Source: Anastatus disparis
Lineage: Eukaryota > Arthropoda > Insecta > Hymenoptera > Eupelmidae
Length of the DNA: 64,000 nt
Assembly (NCBI GenBank): GCA_017163975.1
Contig: JAFFSR010000370.1
Span: 558,001-622,000 of the forward strand
Direction: 5' to 3'
Shown here piece after piece: positions 1 through 11,569 of this stretch. The notes below the pieces were generated by a model. The model had not been told where the DNA came from. It searched no databases and worked only from the letters and a program-made list of their open reading frames with translations. How positions within the stretch are numbered: position 1 is the first letter of the stretch; the number at the start of each line of letters is the position of its first letter. Position numbers and translations under genes: made by a program.

Positions 1-701
1 TATCACACCTTGCGGAATGCTGTCTTCTCCACGAGCCTGCGATGAGAAGTGAGAAACTGCAAGAATAACGTCGTTAATATTAATTGATTTAAAAGCGAAA
101 CCATTTCCGCTGCAGAACTATTTTCAAAATCTTTCATGAAATATTTTGTGAAATATTTAAGAAATCTTCCAAAAATCTTTCCAGAAAGTTTTTTGTATCT
201 TTGATAATCTTTCGAGAAACATTTTAGAAATATTTAGAGAATATTTCATAAAACATGACATATTCTTGAAATATTTTGTATAATATTTAAGAAATCTTTC
301 AGGAATCTTTCAAGAAAGGTCTTAGAAATATTATAAAATATTTCATGAAAGAACACATGATGTATTTTTGAAATCTTTCAAGAAAGTTTTCAAAACTTTT
401 AATAATCTTTCAAGAAATATTTTTAAAATATTTAGAGAATATTTCATGAAATAATATATGATATATTTTCAAAATCTTTCATGAAAGATTTTGTAAAACA
501 TTTCAGAAATGTTTTAGAAATATTTCAAGAAAGATTTTTGTATCTTTAAAAATATTTCATGGAAGGTTTTAGAAATATTTAGAAAATATTTCATGATATA
601 ATACATGATATATTTTTGAAATCTTTCATGAAATATGTTGTGAAATATTTTATAAATATTTCAGAAATCTTTCAAGTTAGATTTTAAAGTATTCAAAATT
701 C
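1..701. repeat. AAATATTTC foldback arm (left part)
   Basis: Bases 1-115 are unclassified. From about 120 the sequence is a degenerate run of words such as AAATATTTCATGAAAT, TCTTTCAAGAAAG and TTAGAAATATTT, with the palindrome AAATATTT recurring every 20-60 bp. The same material resumes at 5364 and stops at 6129, so this is one element split by the insertion at 702-5363. The left terminus lies outside the window or is not recognisable. Confidence 0.7.
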
Positions 702-1498
702 AAAAATTAAGGGAACACACAAATTTGGCGTTAAAAAGCACGAATTTTAAACCAACTTAACTCTGGCTAAAATTGACCTAGAGAGACGGGTAAAACAGAA
801 GATTAAAGGTCTTACTTTTAGTTTCTAGGTGCCATACATTGTCATTTTCTTAATTCCAAGTTTAATGCTGCTATCAAGCAATAGCTGTTATCAACACAAA
901 ACTACGCCAAAACTAGACAACTTTGCATTCGCTTTCTCGATTCATACAGGTTTTAATAATTTTTCTTGTACTTATAAAATATTGCTTTAAGATGAACTCT
1001 TTATCTTTAATTTCGTTTTTCACAAGTCTAATTTCTCGTTTTTTTGACTGAGATATCACTGTTTAAAGAAAAAAATGAAATTAATCTTAAAAAGGTAACT
1101 CAGTAAAAATGATCGTACAGACATTTGCAAAAAAGTAAATTAAAGGTTTCATATTCATCTTTACTGAAAAATCATTGCAATGATATTAATTTCTTGATTT
1201 TACTATGAATTTTATGGTTTGTAAATCATCAAAAATGTTGTTAATTAACCAGGTTACGAACAGCATTTCGTGAACCCATAAAAACTTTGAATGAAAGCGG
1301 TTCTAATGGACATCTTAATACAGATACTATGTCATTCAAAATCCATTCTGAATTTTTAAATTTTATTGATAAATGGCTGGAATATTGAGCTTAAAAGCTT
1401 TTGTAAGATAAAGTTCTTTTGTAGCCTAAGCGTTTTTACACCAATTTTTTTATACAATGATATTTCTACAAAAGTTTACTGTGAATTTACTTATAATA

Positions 1499-1556
1499 CA
1501 GTGGCCACACTCTGCCGAACCCAGGGACAACGACGCGGATGTGGTGGCCACTGTCC
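1499..1556. repeat. Short hairpin with CAGTGGCCAC ends
   Basis: CAGTGGCCAC at about 1499-1509 and GTGGCCACTG at about 1544-1554 face each other across a GC-rich loop. The first copy follows TA. It looks like two Tc1/mariner-type tips brought together by internal deletion, but no full-length relative is visible here. Confidence 0.4.
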
Positions 1557-1717
1557 CCGTTTTATAATTTTTTTTTTCCTTTTAAACATCTTTTTTATTT
1601 TTTTTTTTTTCATTTTTTAGAATAAAAAAAATTTTTTTTTCTAAATTAAAGGAAAAAATTTTTTTATTAAAAAATTTATTGTTTTGTAAATTGTTAATTT
1701 TAAAAAATGAAATTAAA

Positions 1718-3506
1718 TTAATAATGAGTATTTCCACCATAATTACGGATTACCTCTGAAAAACGTTGGTGCATGTTGATACAGTGTTGAATGTCTTGCT
1801 GCGGATTGTCATTCCAATCTCTTGCAAAACTTCATAGAGCTCGTGAAGCTTTGCAGTTGCTACTGGGCGCTGTCTCAATCTTCAAACAACCATGTCCAAA
1901 ACATGTTGGTCGGATTAAGATCAGGATCATAGGGTGGGTGGTTCAATAGAGTGATGTCATTCACTAAGAAAAATTGACGGGTAACGTTAACTGTGTGAGA
2001 TCTCGCATTATCTTGCATGAACACAAAATTCCTTCCGTGACGTTGCCTTAATGGCAAGACATGGAGGTTCAACACTTCATCTACACATCGTCACGCTGTC
2101 ATTCCTGAAGGTGGTATAAGGACGAGCGGCGATCTGCCATTAGCAGCCCAAATCATTACTGACCCTCCTGCGTAAGGTATTGTTAGCCTAATAGTATTAG
2201 GGTAGTAGCATTCTCCTCTTCGTCGCCACACAAATTCTCGTCCATCATTATTGCGCAAACAAAATCGAGATTTATCGGAGGACCAAACCCTCATTCACTG
2301 CCTGAAATGCCAATGTATATTTTATTATTCATTAGCTCGTCTTCATTATACCTTCGAGCATAATGAAGACGAGCTCGGCGATAATCAATATTTAAATGTG
2401 GCACTTCAGCAGGTCTTCGTGCTCGCACATTCGCTGCATAAAGACGATTTCTTATTGTCTGCACCGATACCCGACGCCTATTCCTCTGTTGCAATTGATC
2501 ACGTATCTCTCTTGCTGTTATTATGCGATGAGTAGTACTTCTTATAATATTTCAATCTGTTCGAGGACTCGCGGTCCTCCTTGACCTCCCTATTGAAAAT
2601 AATGACGTCTTTTAAAGACGCCTTTAGAAGACGTCTTTGGACGTATCTGGATTTGGAACAAAAAAAGACGTCTTTTTTATCAAGACGTATTTTTTATCAA
2701 GATTTTAAAAATAATTCCTACTAAAATGTTTTAAAAAAGAACGTACTTAAGCTAAAGTGTATATACTTGAAGTACGTAATTGAAGTATGTATACTGATTT
2801 TCAACTGTGAATAAATCCACAAAATTATAACCTTATATACCTGCATCTCTGAAATTTGGATAAGGGATTGCAAAGTTGAGAAAAACGGCACCTCACAGTT
2901 AAAAATGTAACTACTGAAAAAATTATTCGAATCGACTATTAATTCTGTCTTTGACTGTTAGGTGGCGTTTTTCTTAATACGCGAACTTCTACGAAAATTT
3001 TAGTGATGCGGGTATATAAGGTTATAACATTTCCAGTTTGTTCGCTCAAGCTTTTCGGTCTGCAGAGAGCTGATGCTTATTTTGTTTCTATATCTTTCTT
3101 TAGGAAGATACCCTATTAAAAATAATAACGGCTTTTCAAGATGTCTTTTGTTGTATTGGGATTTGTAAATACACATCCAATGACATCTTTCAAAGACGTC
3201 TCTATATACAATTTAGCATAAGTACGTTCTTTTTTAAAACATTTTAGTAGGTATTATTTTTAAAATCTTGATAAAAAAGACGTCTTTTTTTATTCCAAAT
3301 ACAGACACGTTCAAAGACGTCATTATTTTCAATAGGGCTGCTCTTCTACGAAAGTCTCGGACGTTTTCACGATATCGAGAAAAAGTGCGGTTAATTACAG
3401 ATACGGAAACGCCCATTTGATTAGTGACATGTCTTTGAGAATGACCTTCCTGTAATAGCGTAATTAGTATCGCTACCTCAACTTTAGTCAAATGACGTCG
3501 TGGCAT
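1718..3506 (-). pseudogene. Tc1/IS630-type transposase, broken by nested foldback
   Basis: The start at 3506 opens MPRRHLTKVEVAILITLLQE and a helix-turn-helix (QRHVTNQMGVSVSVINRTFSRY). It runs to 3338, where the GACGTC foldback interrupts it, and resumes from 2587 downwards. Later pieces carry the second helix-turn-helix (NRRRVSVQTIRNRLYAANVR), SDKSRFCL with the first catalytic Asp, the VWRRRGECYYPNT block, QDNARSHT with the second Asp, and PDLNPTN. In the family the last motif reads PDLNPIE; here the third catalytic residue is Asn, so the enzyme would be inactive even if intact. The C-terminus SEVIRNYGG..HY ends at a TAA at 1718. Reading frames also shift near 2540, 2290, 2080 and 1870. About 345 codons fit the family length. 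The Tc1 assignment is firm; the element's own ends are not identified. Confidence 0.9.
2588..3337. mobile_element. GACGTC foldback element inside the Tc1 gene
   Basis: The 750-bp element begins CCCTATTGAAAATAATGACG and ends with the exact complement. Both arms repeat AAGACGTCTT with spacing of 10-30 bp. The flanks are CT on both sides (2586-2587 and 3338-3339). Removing the element with one CT restores the Tc1 frame across the junction (RRRAGQGGPR), so CT is a genuine 2-bp target duplication. The centre (about 2816-3030) is a separate inverted pair containing TTATATACC/GGTATATAA and AGGTGGCG motifs. No coding capacity was seen, so it is non-autonomous. Confidence 0.85.
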
Positions 3507-4280
3507 GTTTTAAATAATTGAAAGAATTTGTAGAAAAAATACTGATTTCACATACTAAATCAATTGATTAAAATTTAAAATCTTTTCTTAACATTTCTAC
3601 TCAATATTAACGAGATAAAGGACAATAAGTAAACTAAAGTGATTTCACGACAATATTAATTGAAAAGGAGTTAGTTTTTCCAAATTAAGTCAGCAGTTTT
3701 AATTAAAATTAAAGATTGATCAAAGAACACAAAATAAAGATTTAAAAAACTACGAAAAATGTCTTATTGGTCTACGGGATGCTGTTCCTAATCTGGTTAG
3801 TTATCAATATTTTTAGTAATTTAAAATCTATAAAATTGATAGTGAAAACAAGAAATAAAAATTATTGCAATAATTTTTCAGTAAAGATGGATATAAAACC
3901 TTCAATTTGCTTTTTTGCAAATATCTGTACAATAATTTTTTACCGAGTCACAGTCTTTTGAAGATTAATTTCATTTTTTTTTTAAACAGCAATATCTCAG
4001 TCAAAAAAACGAGAAATCAGATTCGTAAAAAACGAAATTAAAGCTAAAGAGTTAACCTTTATAAAGCAATATTTTACAAGTACAAAAAAAAATTATTGAA
4101 ACCTATGTGAATTGAGAAAGTGGGTGCAAAGTTATAGAATTTTAGCGTAGTTTTGTGTATTGCTTGATAGGAGCATTAAATTTCTAGTTAATAAAAATGA
4201 CAATATATGGCATTTAAAATCTGAGAGAAAGACCTTTAATTTGCTTTTTCACCAGTTTCTCTAGGTCAATTCTAGCCAGA

Positions 4281-5299
4281 CCCCGTTGAAAAAATCCGAT
4301 TGGATTTCTTATTGGAATTTCCAATTGGAATTCCAATTGGATTTTGTTGGAAATCCATGTTGGAATTACAATCAATTCCAATTGGAAATTGCAATTGAAA
4401 ATCCAAATGGAAATTCATAATAGAATTCCAATCAGAATTTGAGAAATCCAACGTAAATTTAAGGACATTTTTAAGTGATTAAAATATTTTTTTATATAAA
4501 ATTTTATGTATGTTTTCATTGCGACTTATAAAAATATCTCTGTCCATTTAGTAAAATAGAACGTGAGAAAGTGGACCGAATGATCGTTGTTTTACACCAA
4601 ATGAAACTACCAGCTTATAAGTTCTAAACTCTTTTATTTTTTTTGTGCGCATTCACTTGCCATAAGAAAGTCAATAGATAAAAAGCGTTGTAGCCCCCTG
4701 GCGGCTAATCATTGAATATAAATACACACATTTATATAATAGCACTAATAATTGATCGCCAGGTGGCTACCACGCTTTCTATCTATTGACTCTCTTATGG
4801 CAAGCAAATGCGTATAAAAAAAATAAAAGAGTTTAGAACTTATAAGCTGGTGGTTTCATTTGGTCTAAAAAGACGATCATCCGGCCTGCTTTCTCATGTT
4901 CTATTTTCTCAATGAACAGAGATATTTTTATAAGTCGCAATAAAAACATAAATAAAATTTTATATAAAAAAATATTTTAATCACTTAAAATAGTATATTA
5001 CACACCAAGGGAGGTAAAGTACTGGCGAGTCCATAGTACATATAATTGCCATCTCGAGCCGAAGGCGAGGCGAGTTTTTCGGCGCCGGGACGAAAGTCGT
5101 AGTTTCGGGCAGGGTATGGCGAAAATGTCTTTAAATTTCCGTTGGATTTCTCAAATTCTCATTGGAATTCCATTATGAATTTCCAGTTGGATTTCCAATT
5201 GGAATTGATTGGAATTCCAACATGGATTTCCAACAAAATCCAATTGGAATTCCAATTGGAAATTCCAATAAGAAATCCAATTGGATTTTTTCAACGGGG
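4281..5299. mobile_element. GGAATTCC/CAATTG foldback element
   Basis: The 1,019-bp element starts CCCCGTTGAAAAAATCC and ends with its complement. The outer arms are runs of TCCAATTGGAATTCCAATTG. The inner arms match at about 4450-4680 and 4780-4990. It interrupts the right arm of the 702-5363 element: the intact left arm reads CTCTGGC, whereas the right arm (reverse complement) reads CTC, element, TCTGGC. That duplicates GA/TC, an internal proof of a 2-bp duplication. The centre contains TAGCCCCCTGGCGGCTAATC and ATCGCCAGGTGGCTACCA. No ORF of note. Confidence 0.85.
4988..5123. repeat. GC-richer ~135-bp insertion in foldback arm
   Basis: This stretch (GGAGGTAAAGTAC, CTCGAGCCGAAGGCGAG, TTCGGCGCCGGGACGAAAG) is present in the right arm and missing from the matching position of the left arm, where TTAAGTGATT and GGACATTT are nearly adjacent. 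It is therefore a later insertion. A related sequence (GAGGTAAAATACGGC, CTCGAGGCGAAGCTGAG) occurs at 26165-26275. Nature unknown. Confidence 0.55.
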
Positions 5300-5363
5300 G
5301 AGTTTAGTTGGTTAAAGTTCGGTACTTTTTTAACGCCAAATTTGTGTGTTCCCTTAATTTTTG

Positions 5364-6129
5364 TGTGAAGTGTATTTGATGAAACAATGCATGATTTATT
5401 TTTATAATCTTTAATAAAATATTTTGTGAGATATTTAAGACATATTTCGGAAACCTCTCAAGAAAGATTTTATAATTTTTAATAATTTTTCAAGAAAGAT
5501 TTTAGAAATATTAAGAGGGTATTTCATGAAATAATACGTGATATATTTTTAGAATTTTTCATAAAATATTTTGTGCAATATTTAAAAAATATTTCAGAAA
5601 TCTTTCCAAAAATATTTTTGTATCTTTAATAATCTTTCAAGAAAGATTTTATCAATATTTAGAAAATATTTTATGAAATAATAAATGATATATTTTTGAA
5701 ATCTTTCAGGTAAGATTTTAAAGTTTTTAATAATTATTCAAGAAATATTTTAGAAATATTTAGAAAATATTTTATGAAATAATACATGATTTATTTTTGA
5801 AATCTTTTATGAAGTATTTTGTGGAATATTTAAGAAATATTTCCGAAACCTTTCAAAAAAGAGTTTATAATTTTTAATGATTTTTTAAGATATATTTTAG
5901 AATTATTTAGAGAATATTTCAGGAAATGATACATGATATATTTTCAAAATCTTTCATGAAATAATTTGTGAAATATTTTTGAAAGATTTCCTCAATGTAT
6001 CATGTATCATGTAAAATATTTTAAAGTAATCTTTTGGAATGATATATGAAATATTTAGGAAAAATTTTATAATTATTTCATTGAAATATTTCATGAAATT
6101 TTTTTCTGAAATATTTCATACTATGTAGG
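5364..6129. repeat. AAATATTTC foldback arm, right part and terminus
   Basis: This continues the array seen at 1-701 (AAATATTTTGTG, TCTTTCAAGAAAG, TTTCATGAAAT). It ends abruptly at ATTTCATACTATGTAGG, after which the composition changes. Read inwards the tip is CCTACATAGTATG, very like CCCACATAGCACG at 18591 and CCCACACAGCATG at 27042. I infer a common terminal class. The opposite end is not visible. Confidence 0.6.
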
Positions 6130-6689
6130 TTGCAATTCATTAATGTTTACTCCTTTTTTGCGAGAAGCTATAAAAATATTAGTATTTACAAAAATAATAA
6201 TATACTCAAACAACATCTAATACAAATATTATTTCTAAATAGGTATAAAACTTTTAATTTATTTGATAAATCTTATTTTAACATAGAAAATTCAAATATG
6301 CTTTAACTCTACTGAAAAAAAACACGTGTTATTTTCACGTGTAAGAAAACACGTAAAAAAGCACGTGAAGATAACACTTGTTCCAAACATGTTAAATTTG
6401 CATGTTTTTTCAAGTCTTTTTTTCACATATTTTTTTCACGTGTTTTTATCACGTATTTTTTCACATATTTTGACGTGAAATTTTGTGAAAAATTCTAATT
6501 TATTGAAAAAAACACGTGTTTTTTTGTACGTGTAAATAACACGTGTAAAAAACACGTATTTTTCACACGTGTTTCGTACACATGAGTTTTGTATATTTTT
6601 TCATATTAAAAGCTACGCATTTTTCACTAATGAACTTTTTATTTTTATTACAATAAAAATGTCTTATAAGGAATATTCATAATACTTTA

Positions 6690-7015
6690 TTTCGACCCTA
6701 TCAAAATATCAATAGGACCATCATCGCATTCAACGTCGCTTAACATGATATTCTTTCTTTTCAATTCTCCGATCCACGCGTCATATTTTATACTTGATAT
6801 AGTATCGCAAATTACATCAGGGCTCAAAGCAGTAAAATTACACGCATACGTATCGTCTAGACTCTTCAAGCAAATTAAAAATACATCTAACGTATTGCTT
6901 TTTGATTTTATACCTCTGAAAAGAGAATGAACAATACTTTGTTGTCCGCACGGAATATATCCAATCTCTTTTGCGACTTCAGAACGAATTTATGAACGGT
7001 GCGATCCTGAATCTC
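6690..7015 (-). pseudogene. BEL/Pao retroelement protease fragment
   Basis: Read on the minus strand from 7015, the frame opens GDSGSHRS, the D-S/T-G active-site signature of a retroviral-type aspartic protease. It continues through EVAKEIGYIPCGQQSIVHSLF and KSLDDTYACNF and ends GPIDILIGS, a block typical of BEL/Pao peptidases. One in-frame TAA follows HRS. The reading stops at 6690, where the CACGTG arm begins, so reverse transcriptase, RNase H and integrase are missing. The start coincides with the edge of the AGCT repeat at 7015. It belongs with the gag start at 12069: same strand, right order, intervening gag lost. Confidence 0.75.
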
Positions 7016-7570
7016 CCGGTCAAAAAAGGTTAGCTACAAAATATAGCTAAAAAAATAGTTAAATATATAGCTGTATCGAGCTGTTTTTACAGTTATATCG
7101 ATGTGTTTTTTCAGCTGTTTTTTATAGTTAAAAATGTACTTAATTTTATAGTTAATAATTTTACTATCTACCGAAAATATTAATAGCTACCTTTTCAACT
7201 ATATTTTATAGCTATTATTATAGTTTAAAAAAAAAACTTAAATTTTTAGTGTATTTATTACAATATATTAATAGCTAGATATTTAACTATACTTTATAGC
7301 TAAAAATAAATGGTTTTTTAGATATTCTTTATAGTTGAAAATATACCTAAATTTTTAATTGATAATTTGGTTATTACTCATAGATATTTAGCTGAAAAAA
7401 CATGAATATTGCTATAATATAAATGAATATAGCTGTATTTTACTTATATTTTTAGCTGTTTATATAGATGTTTTTTTTTTGACCGAGAACAGCTGAAAAT
7501 ATAACTGTAATTTCAGCTGTATTTTTAGCTGTTGTTTAGCTATATTTTTAACAATTTTTCTAGCTGAACA
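7015..7570. repeat. AGCT/TAGCTATA foldback-like element
   Basis: It starts CCCGGTCAAAAAAGGTTAGC and has a matching inverted tip TTTTTTTTTTGACCGAG at about 7471-7487. Between them are many TAGCTA, AGCTGT and ACAGCT words; AGCT-rich sequence runs on to about 7570. The C-C-C-tip followed by T-C-A-A-A-A resembles the CCCTATTGAAAA class. A target duplication is not clear. Confidence 0.55.
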
Positions 7571-7628
7571 TTATTAGAGTAGCTTTGAGATATACTCGAG
7601 GTTATTTATATTGTCCTTCCCTACCTTC

Positions 7629-8032
7629 GCTGTAAATTGATTAACCTATACATACACTAAATCTAAGTAATAATGTCCCTGGGGTCGCTAGAAAACACGC
7701 ACGCATTTTTTAGTAACGGTTAGATGGATCGGTCTTATATACAAAGTGTACTCAACTCTCACCACTTGCGGGAGTTGGACACAAATTTCAACGCGTCAAA
7801 AACGTTTAGCTAAAAAAATTAGCTAAAAATCAAGCTTAAAATATAGCTGTTTTGACTCGTTGAAATTTGTGTCCAACTCCCGCAAGTGGTGAGAGTTGAG
7901 TACACTTTGTATATAAGACCGATCCATCTAACCGTTACTAAAAAATGCGTGCGTGTTTTCTAGCGACCCCAGGGACATTATTACTTAGATTTAGTGCATG
8001 TATAGGTTAATCAATTTACAGCTCGTGGGTTC
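7629..8032. repeat. Near-perfect hairpin with ~172-bp arms
   Basis: GCTGTAAATTGATTAACCTA begins the left arm at 7629, and the complement closes the right arm at 8032. The arms differ at only a few bases, indicating recent origin or gene conversion. Each contains GTATATAAGACCGATCC, a TATA-like block, next to CCCGCAAGTGGTGAGAG. The loop (about 7801-7857) is itself a mini AGCT element with GTCAAAA and TTTTGAC tips. No TA duplication was seen. Confidence 0.85.
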
Positions 8033-8892
8033 ATGGATTACGAATCAAATGTTTATGGGCTCATAGCTAATGAGATTATAGTTTATGGGCCTATGGGTTC
8101 ACGGTTCCTAGAGTCATAGTCTATAGGTTTATGATTTATAGGTTAATCGTTTATGGGTTGATGGTTCACGATTTATAGGTTAATAGTTTGTGTTTATAGG
8201 AACTGGTTATGGGTTGATGAGTCTATGGTTTATGGTTCATGGTTTTATGGTTTACTTTATGGGTAAATGGTTAAAGGGTTCATGGTTTATGGGTTCATGA
8301 GTCCGAGATATATGTATTTATAGTATATTAATTTACAGTTTAACTATTCATGTGTATAATGATCTTTTAAATGAACAAACTTATAAACAGTAAAATCATA
8401 AACTGATATACCATAAATCCATGAAATCATGAACTATAAACCTATACATAGGTTTATGGGTATATAAACTATATACCCATAAACCATAATCTATAGACCC
8501 ATAAACTATGGGACCATCAACTCATAAATCATAAAGCATAAGCCCATAAACCATGAAGCTTAAACTTATAAACCATAAAGAATTAGTTTATAGGCCATAA
8601 AGCATTAGTCCATAAACTATAAAGCACAAACCCATAAACCATAAACCCATAAAGCATAATCTCATAAATCATAAACCTATAAGCTATAAATAATTAAATT
8701 AATTATAGACTCATAAACCATAAATCCATGATCCACGAACCCGTAGACCATCAACCCACAAACTATAAAACTATAAACTATAAAACTATAAATTCATAAA
8801 CTTATAAACGTATATACTATAAACACATACATCTTGAACCTTTTAACCCATAAATCTCAAATCCATAAACTCATTAACCGCAAATCCATGAA

Positions 8893-9613
8893 GGGGGTAT
8901 ATACATATTGGACACTAAGAAATAAAATTGAATTTTCTTATTAATGTTTAAATTTATTTTAAAATATTTAAACTACTACCTTAAAGTAGACATAAATATC
9001 TTTGTTTTAATCCCTGTTAAGCTCATTTAATTCCAACCATACTCCCATGATCACTCGATGAACCTTCGAATCCATCATTCCTGCACAGTAAGGTTTCTGA
9101 TAACCCAATGAACTAATTTAACTTTACCAAATAGATTAAGCTTCAGTATTGATGTCATTCTTGCATGAATATAGGGTTTTGAAATTTAATGACTAGAAGT
9201 GGTAAAAAAATCCAAAAATATTGAAATTTAATTAAAAAATTGAGATTTTTTGTTAAAAAATTGAGATTTTTTGTTACAAAAATAAAAAAATTTTGTTAAA
9301 AAGTCAAAAATTATTGGTCTTTTAAAAATCCCTACATTCAAACAAAAATGACATCAATATTGAAGCCAAATCCGTTTGGTAAAGTCAAATTAGTTCATTA
9401 AGTCATCAGAAACCTTACGGTGCAGAAATTATGGGTTCGAAGGTTCATTGAATGATCATGAAAGTATGGCCGGAGTAAAATAAGCCTGAAAGGGCTTAAA
9501 ATGAAGGTATTTATGTCTACTTTAAGGTAGTATTTTAAATATTTACAAATAAATTTAAACCTTAGTAAGAAAATTATATTTTATTTCTTAGTGTCCAACA
9601 TGTATATACCCCC
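8893..9613. mobile_element. Foldback MITE with GGGGGTATATAC ends
   Basis: GGGGGTATATACATATTGGA opens the element and the complement closes it at 9613. The arms (about 8893-9130 and 9380-9613) match through AATAAAATT, CTACTTTAAGGTAGTA and CCAAACGGATTTGGC-like blocks. It is inserted in the CATAAACC array. Flanking bases do not show a clear duplication, and no ORF was found. Confidence 0.8.
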
Positions 9614-10841
9614 TTAGTCTATGAACCATTAGGCTATAAAATCATAAACCATCAACCCATAAACCATAACCTATTAACTACAACTATAAGACCATAAACT
9701 CATAAACTTATAAACCAATATACCATAAACACATATCTCAGACCCATGAACTCATAAACTATAAACCATAAACCTATAAGCCATAAATTTATAAACTCAT
9801 AAGCCATATATGCGTGAATCCATAAACCATCAACTCATAAACCCATAAATCATCAACCAATAAACTATAAACCCGTAAACTATAAACCCGTAAACTATAA
9901 ACCCGTAAACTATAAACCCGTAGACCATAAACCCATGAACCATAAACTTATGAATCAGAAACATATTAACGATAAATTCATAAGATATAAACCCATAAAC
10001 CATAAACCCACGAATCATCAACCCATAAACCATAAACTTAAAAACCACAAACCTATAGACCCATAAATTATAATTCATGAACTTATGAACTATAAAATCA
10101 TAAACTATAAAACCATAAACTATTAACTCATAAAACATTAACCGTAAGCCCATAAATGTCAAACCCGTCAACTTACAAACCCTGAACCCATAACCATTAA
10201 CTTCTAGATCCATAAACTATTAAACCATAAACCATTAACCGTAAGCCCATAAATGTCAAACCCATAAACTTACAAACCCTAAACCCATAACCATTAACTT
10301 CTAGACCCATAAACTATTAGACCGTAACCCATTAACCCATAAACCTATGAACTATAAATCTATAAATCCAACCTACTATCAACTCGTAAACCTATAAACC
10401 CATAAACCATGAACTCATAAACCCTAAACCATAAACCCATTAACCATAAACCCATAAACCATAAGCCCATAAACCATAAACCCATAAACCATAAACCCAT
10501 AAACCATAAACCTATAAACGATAAACCCATAAACCATGAAACCATAGACCATAAACCCATAAACCCATAAACCCATAAACCATAAACCCATAAACCTATA
10601 AACCATAAACCCATAAACCGTAAACCCATAAACCATAAACCGATAAACTATAAACCTATAAACCGTAAACTCATAAACCATAAGCCCATAAACCCATAAA
10701 CCCATAAACCCATAAACCATAAACCCCTAAACCATAAACCCATAAACCATAAACCCATAAACCCATAAACTATTAAACCATAAACTATTAACCCATAAAC
10801 CATAAACCCATAAACCCATAAACTATTAAACTATAAACTAT

Positions 10842-11092
10842 TAACCCATAAACTATTAACCCATAAACTATTAACCCATAAACTATTAACCCATAAACTA
10901 TTAACCCATAAACTATTAACCCATAAACTATTAACCCATAAACTATTAACCCATAAACTATTAACCCATAAACTATTAACCCATAAACTATTAACCCATA
11001 AACTATTAACCCATAAACTATTAACCCATAAACTATTAACCCATAAACTATTAACCCATAAACTATTAACCCATAAACTATTAACCCATAAA
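10842..11092. repeat. Homogeneous 15-bp tandem repeat block
   Basis: About 17 almost identical copies of CATAAACTATTAACC in direct tandem, embedded in the degenerate CATAAACC array. Because 15 is a multiple of 3, all frames stay open; on the minus strand the block reads as a repeated LIVYG pentapeptide. Its uniformity next to decayed units implies recent expansion by slippage or unequal exchange. Confidence 0.95.
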
Positions 11093-11569
11093 CTATAAAT
11101 CCATGAACTATGAAACTATAGACCCATATACCATAAACACATATATCTCGTGCCCATAAACCCATATAACATAAATTTAGAAACCTATTAACTATAAACC
11201 CATAAATCCATAAACCCATAAACCATAAAGCCATAAATCATAAACCCATAAATCATAATCCCATGAGCCATAAACCCATTAACTTTAAACCCATAAACCA
11301 TAAACCATAAACCCGTATACCATAAACCCATAGACCATAAGCTTATAAATCATAAACCCATAAACAATAAATCTATAAACCATAAATCTACTAGCCATAA
11401 ATTGATAAACCCATAAACCATAAACCTATGAACCATCTATTCATATACCATAAACCCATAAACCATCTATTCATATACCATAAACCCATAAACCATCAAC
11501 TCATAAATCGTAAACCTATAAAACATATAACCATAAGTACATTATAAAACGGTACACTATACAGACCCA

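Larger units (their letters stand above)
702..5363. mobile_element. 4.7-kb element with long terminal inverted repeats
   Basis: The ends match in inverted orientation: CAAAAATTAAGGGAACACAC at 701-720 and its complement at about 5343-5363. The arms continue for some 500-650 bp. Left-arm blocks with TTGACCTAGAGA, CAAGCAATA, AAAACTACGC and TTTTTTTGACTGAGATAT recur inverted at about 4270-3840. The right arm is interrupted by the foldback at 4281-5299. The centre holds the Tc1-like gene. Target duplication was not resolved, so the superfamily is unknown. It sits inside the AAATATTTC array. It may be a MITE-like carrier into which a Tc1 jumped, or a long-TIR relative of Tc1. Confidence 0.75.
8035..11545. 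repeat. CATAAACC/GGTTTATG minisatellite array
   Basis: About 2.8 kb of degenerate CATAAACCCATAAACC units (8-15 bp), interrupted by the element at 8893-9613. Bases 8035-8320 run in the opposite orientation (GGTTTATGGG) to the rest. Higher-order copies are suggested by recurring TATACCATAAACACATA near 8815, 9720 and 11130. The minus strand is almost free of C over long stretches. Repeat translation gives VYGF/MGLW-type open frames, which I do not regard as genes. Confidence 0.9.

Noticed and set aside
9830..11234. Minus-strand open frames of 89-148 codons rich in VYGF/MGLW/LIVYG
   Set aside because: They are translations of the CATAAACC and 15-bp tandem repeats; every frame of such arrays stays open. 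No start context or domain.
8035..11545. True telomeric repeat
   Set aside because: The motif is not TTAGG or a known simple variant, units are degenerate, and orientation reverses inside the array.
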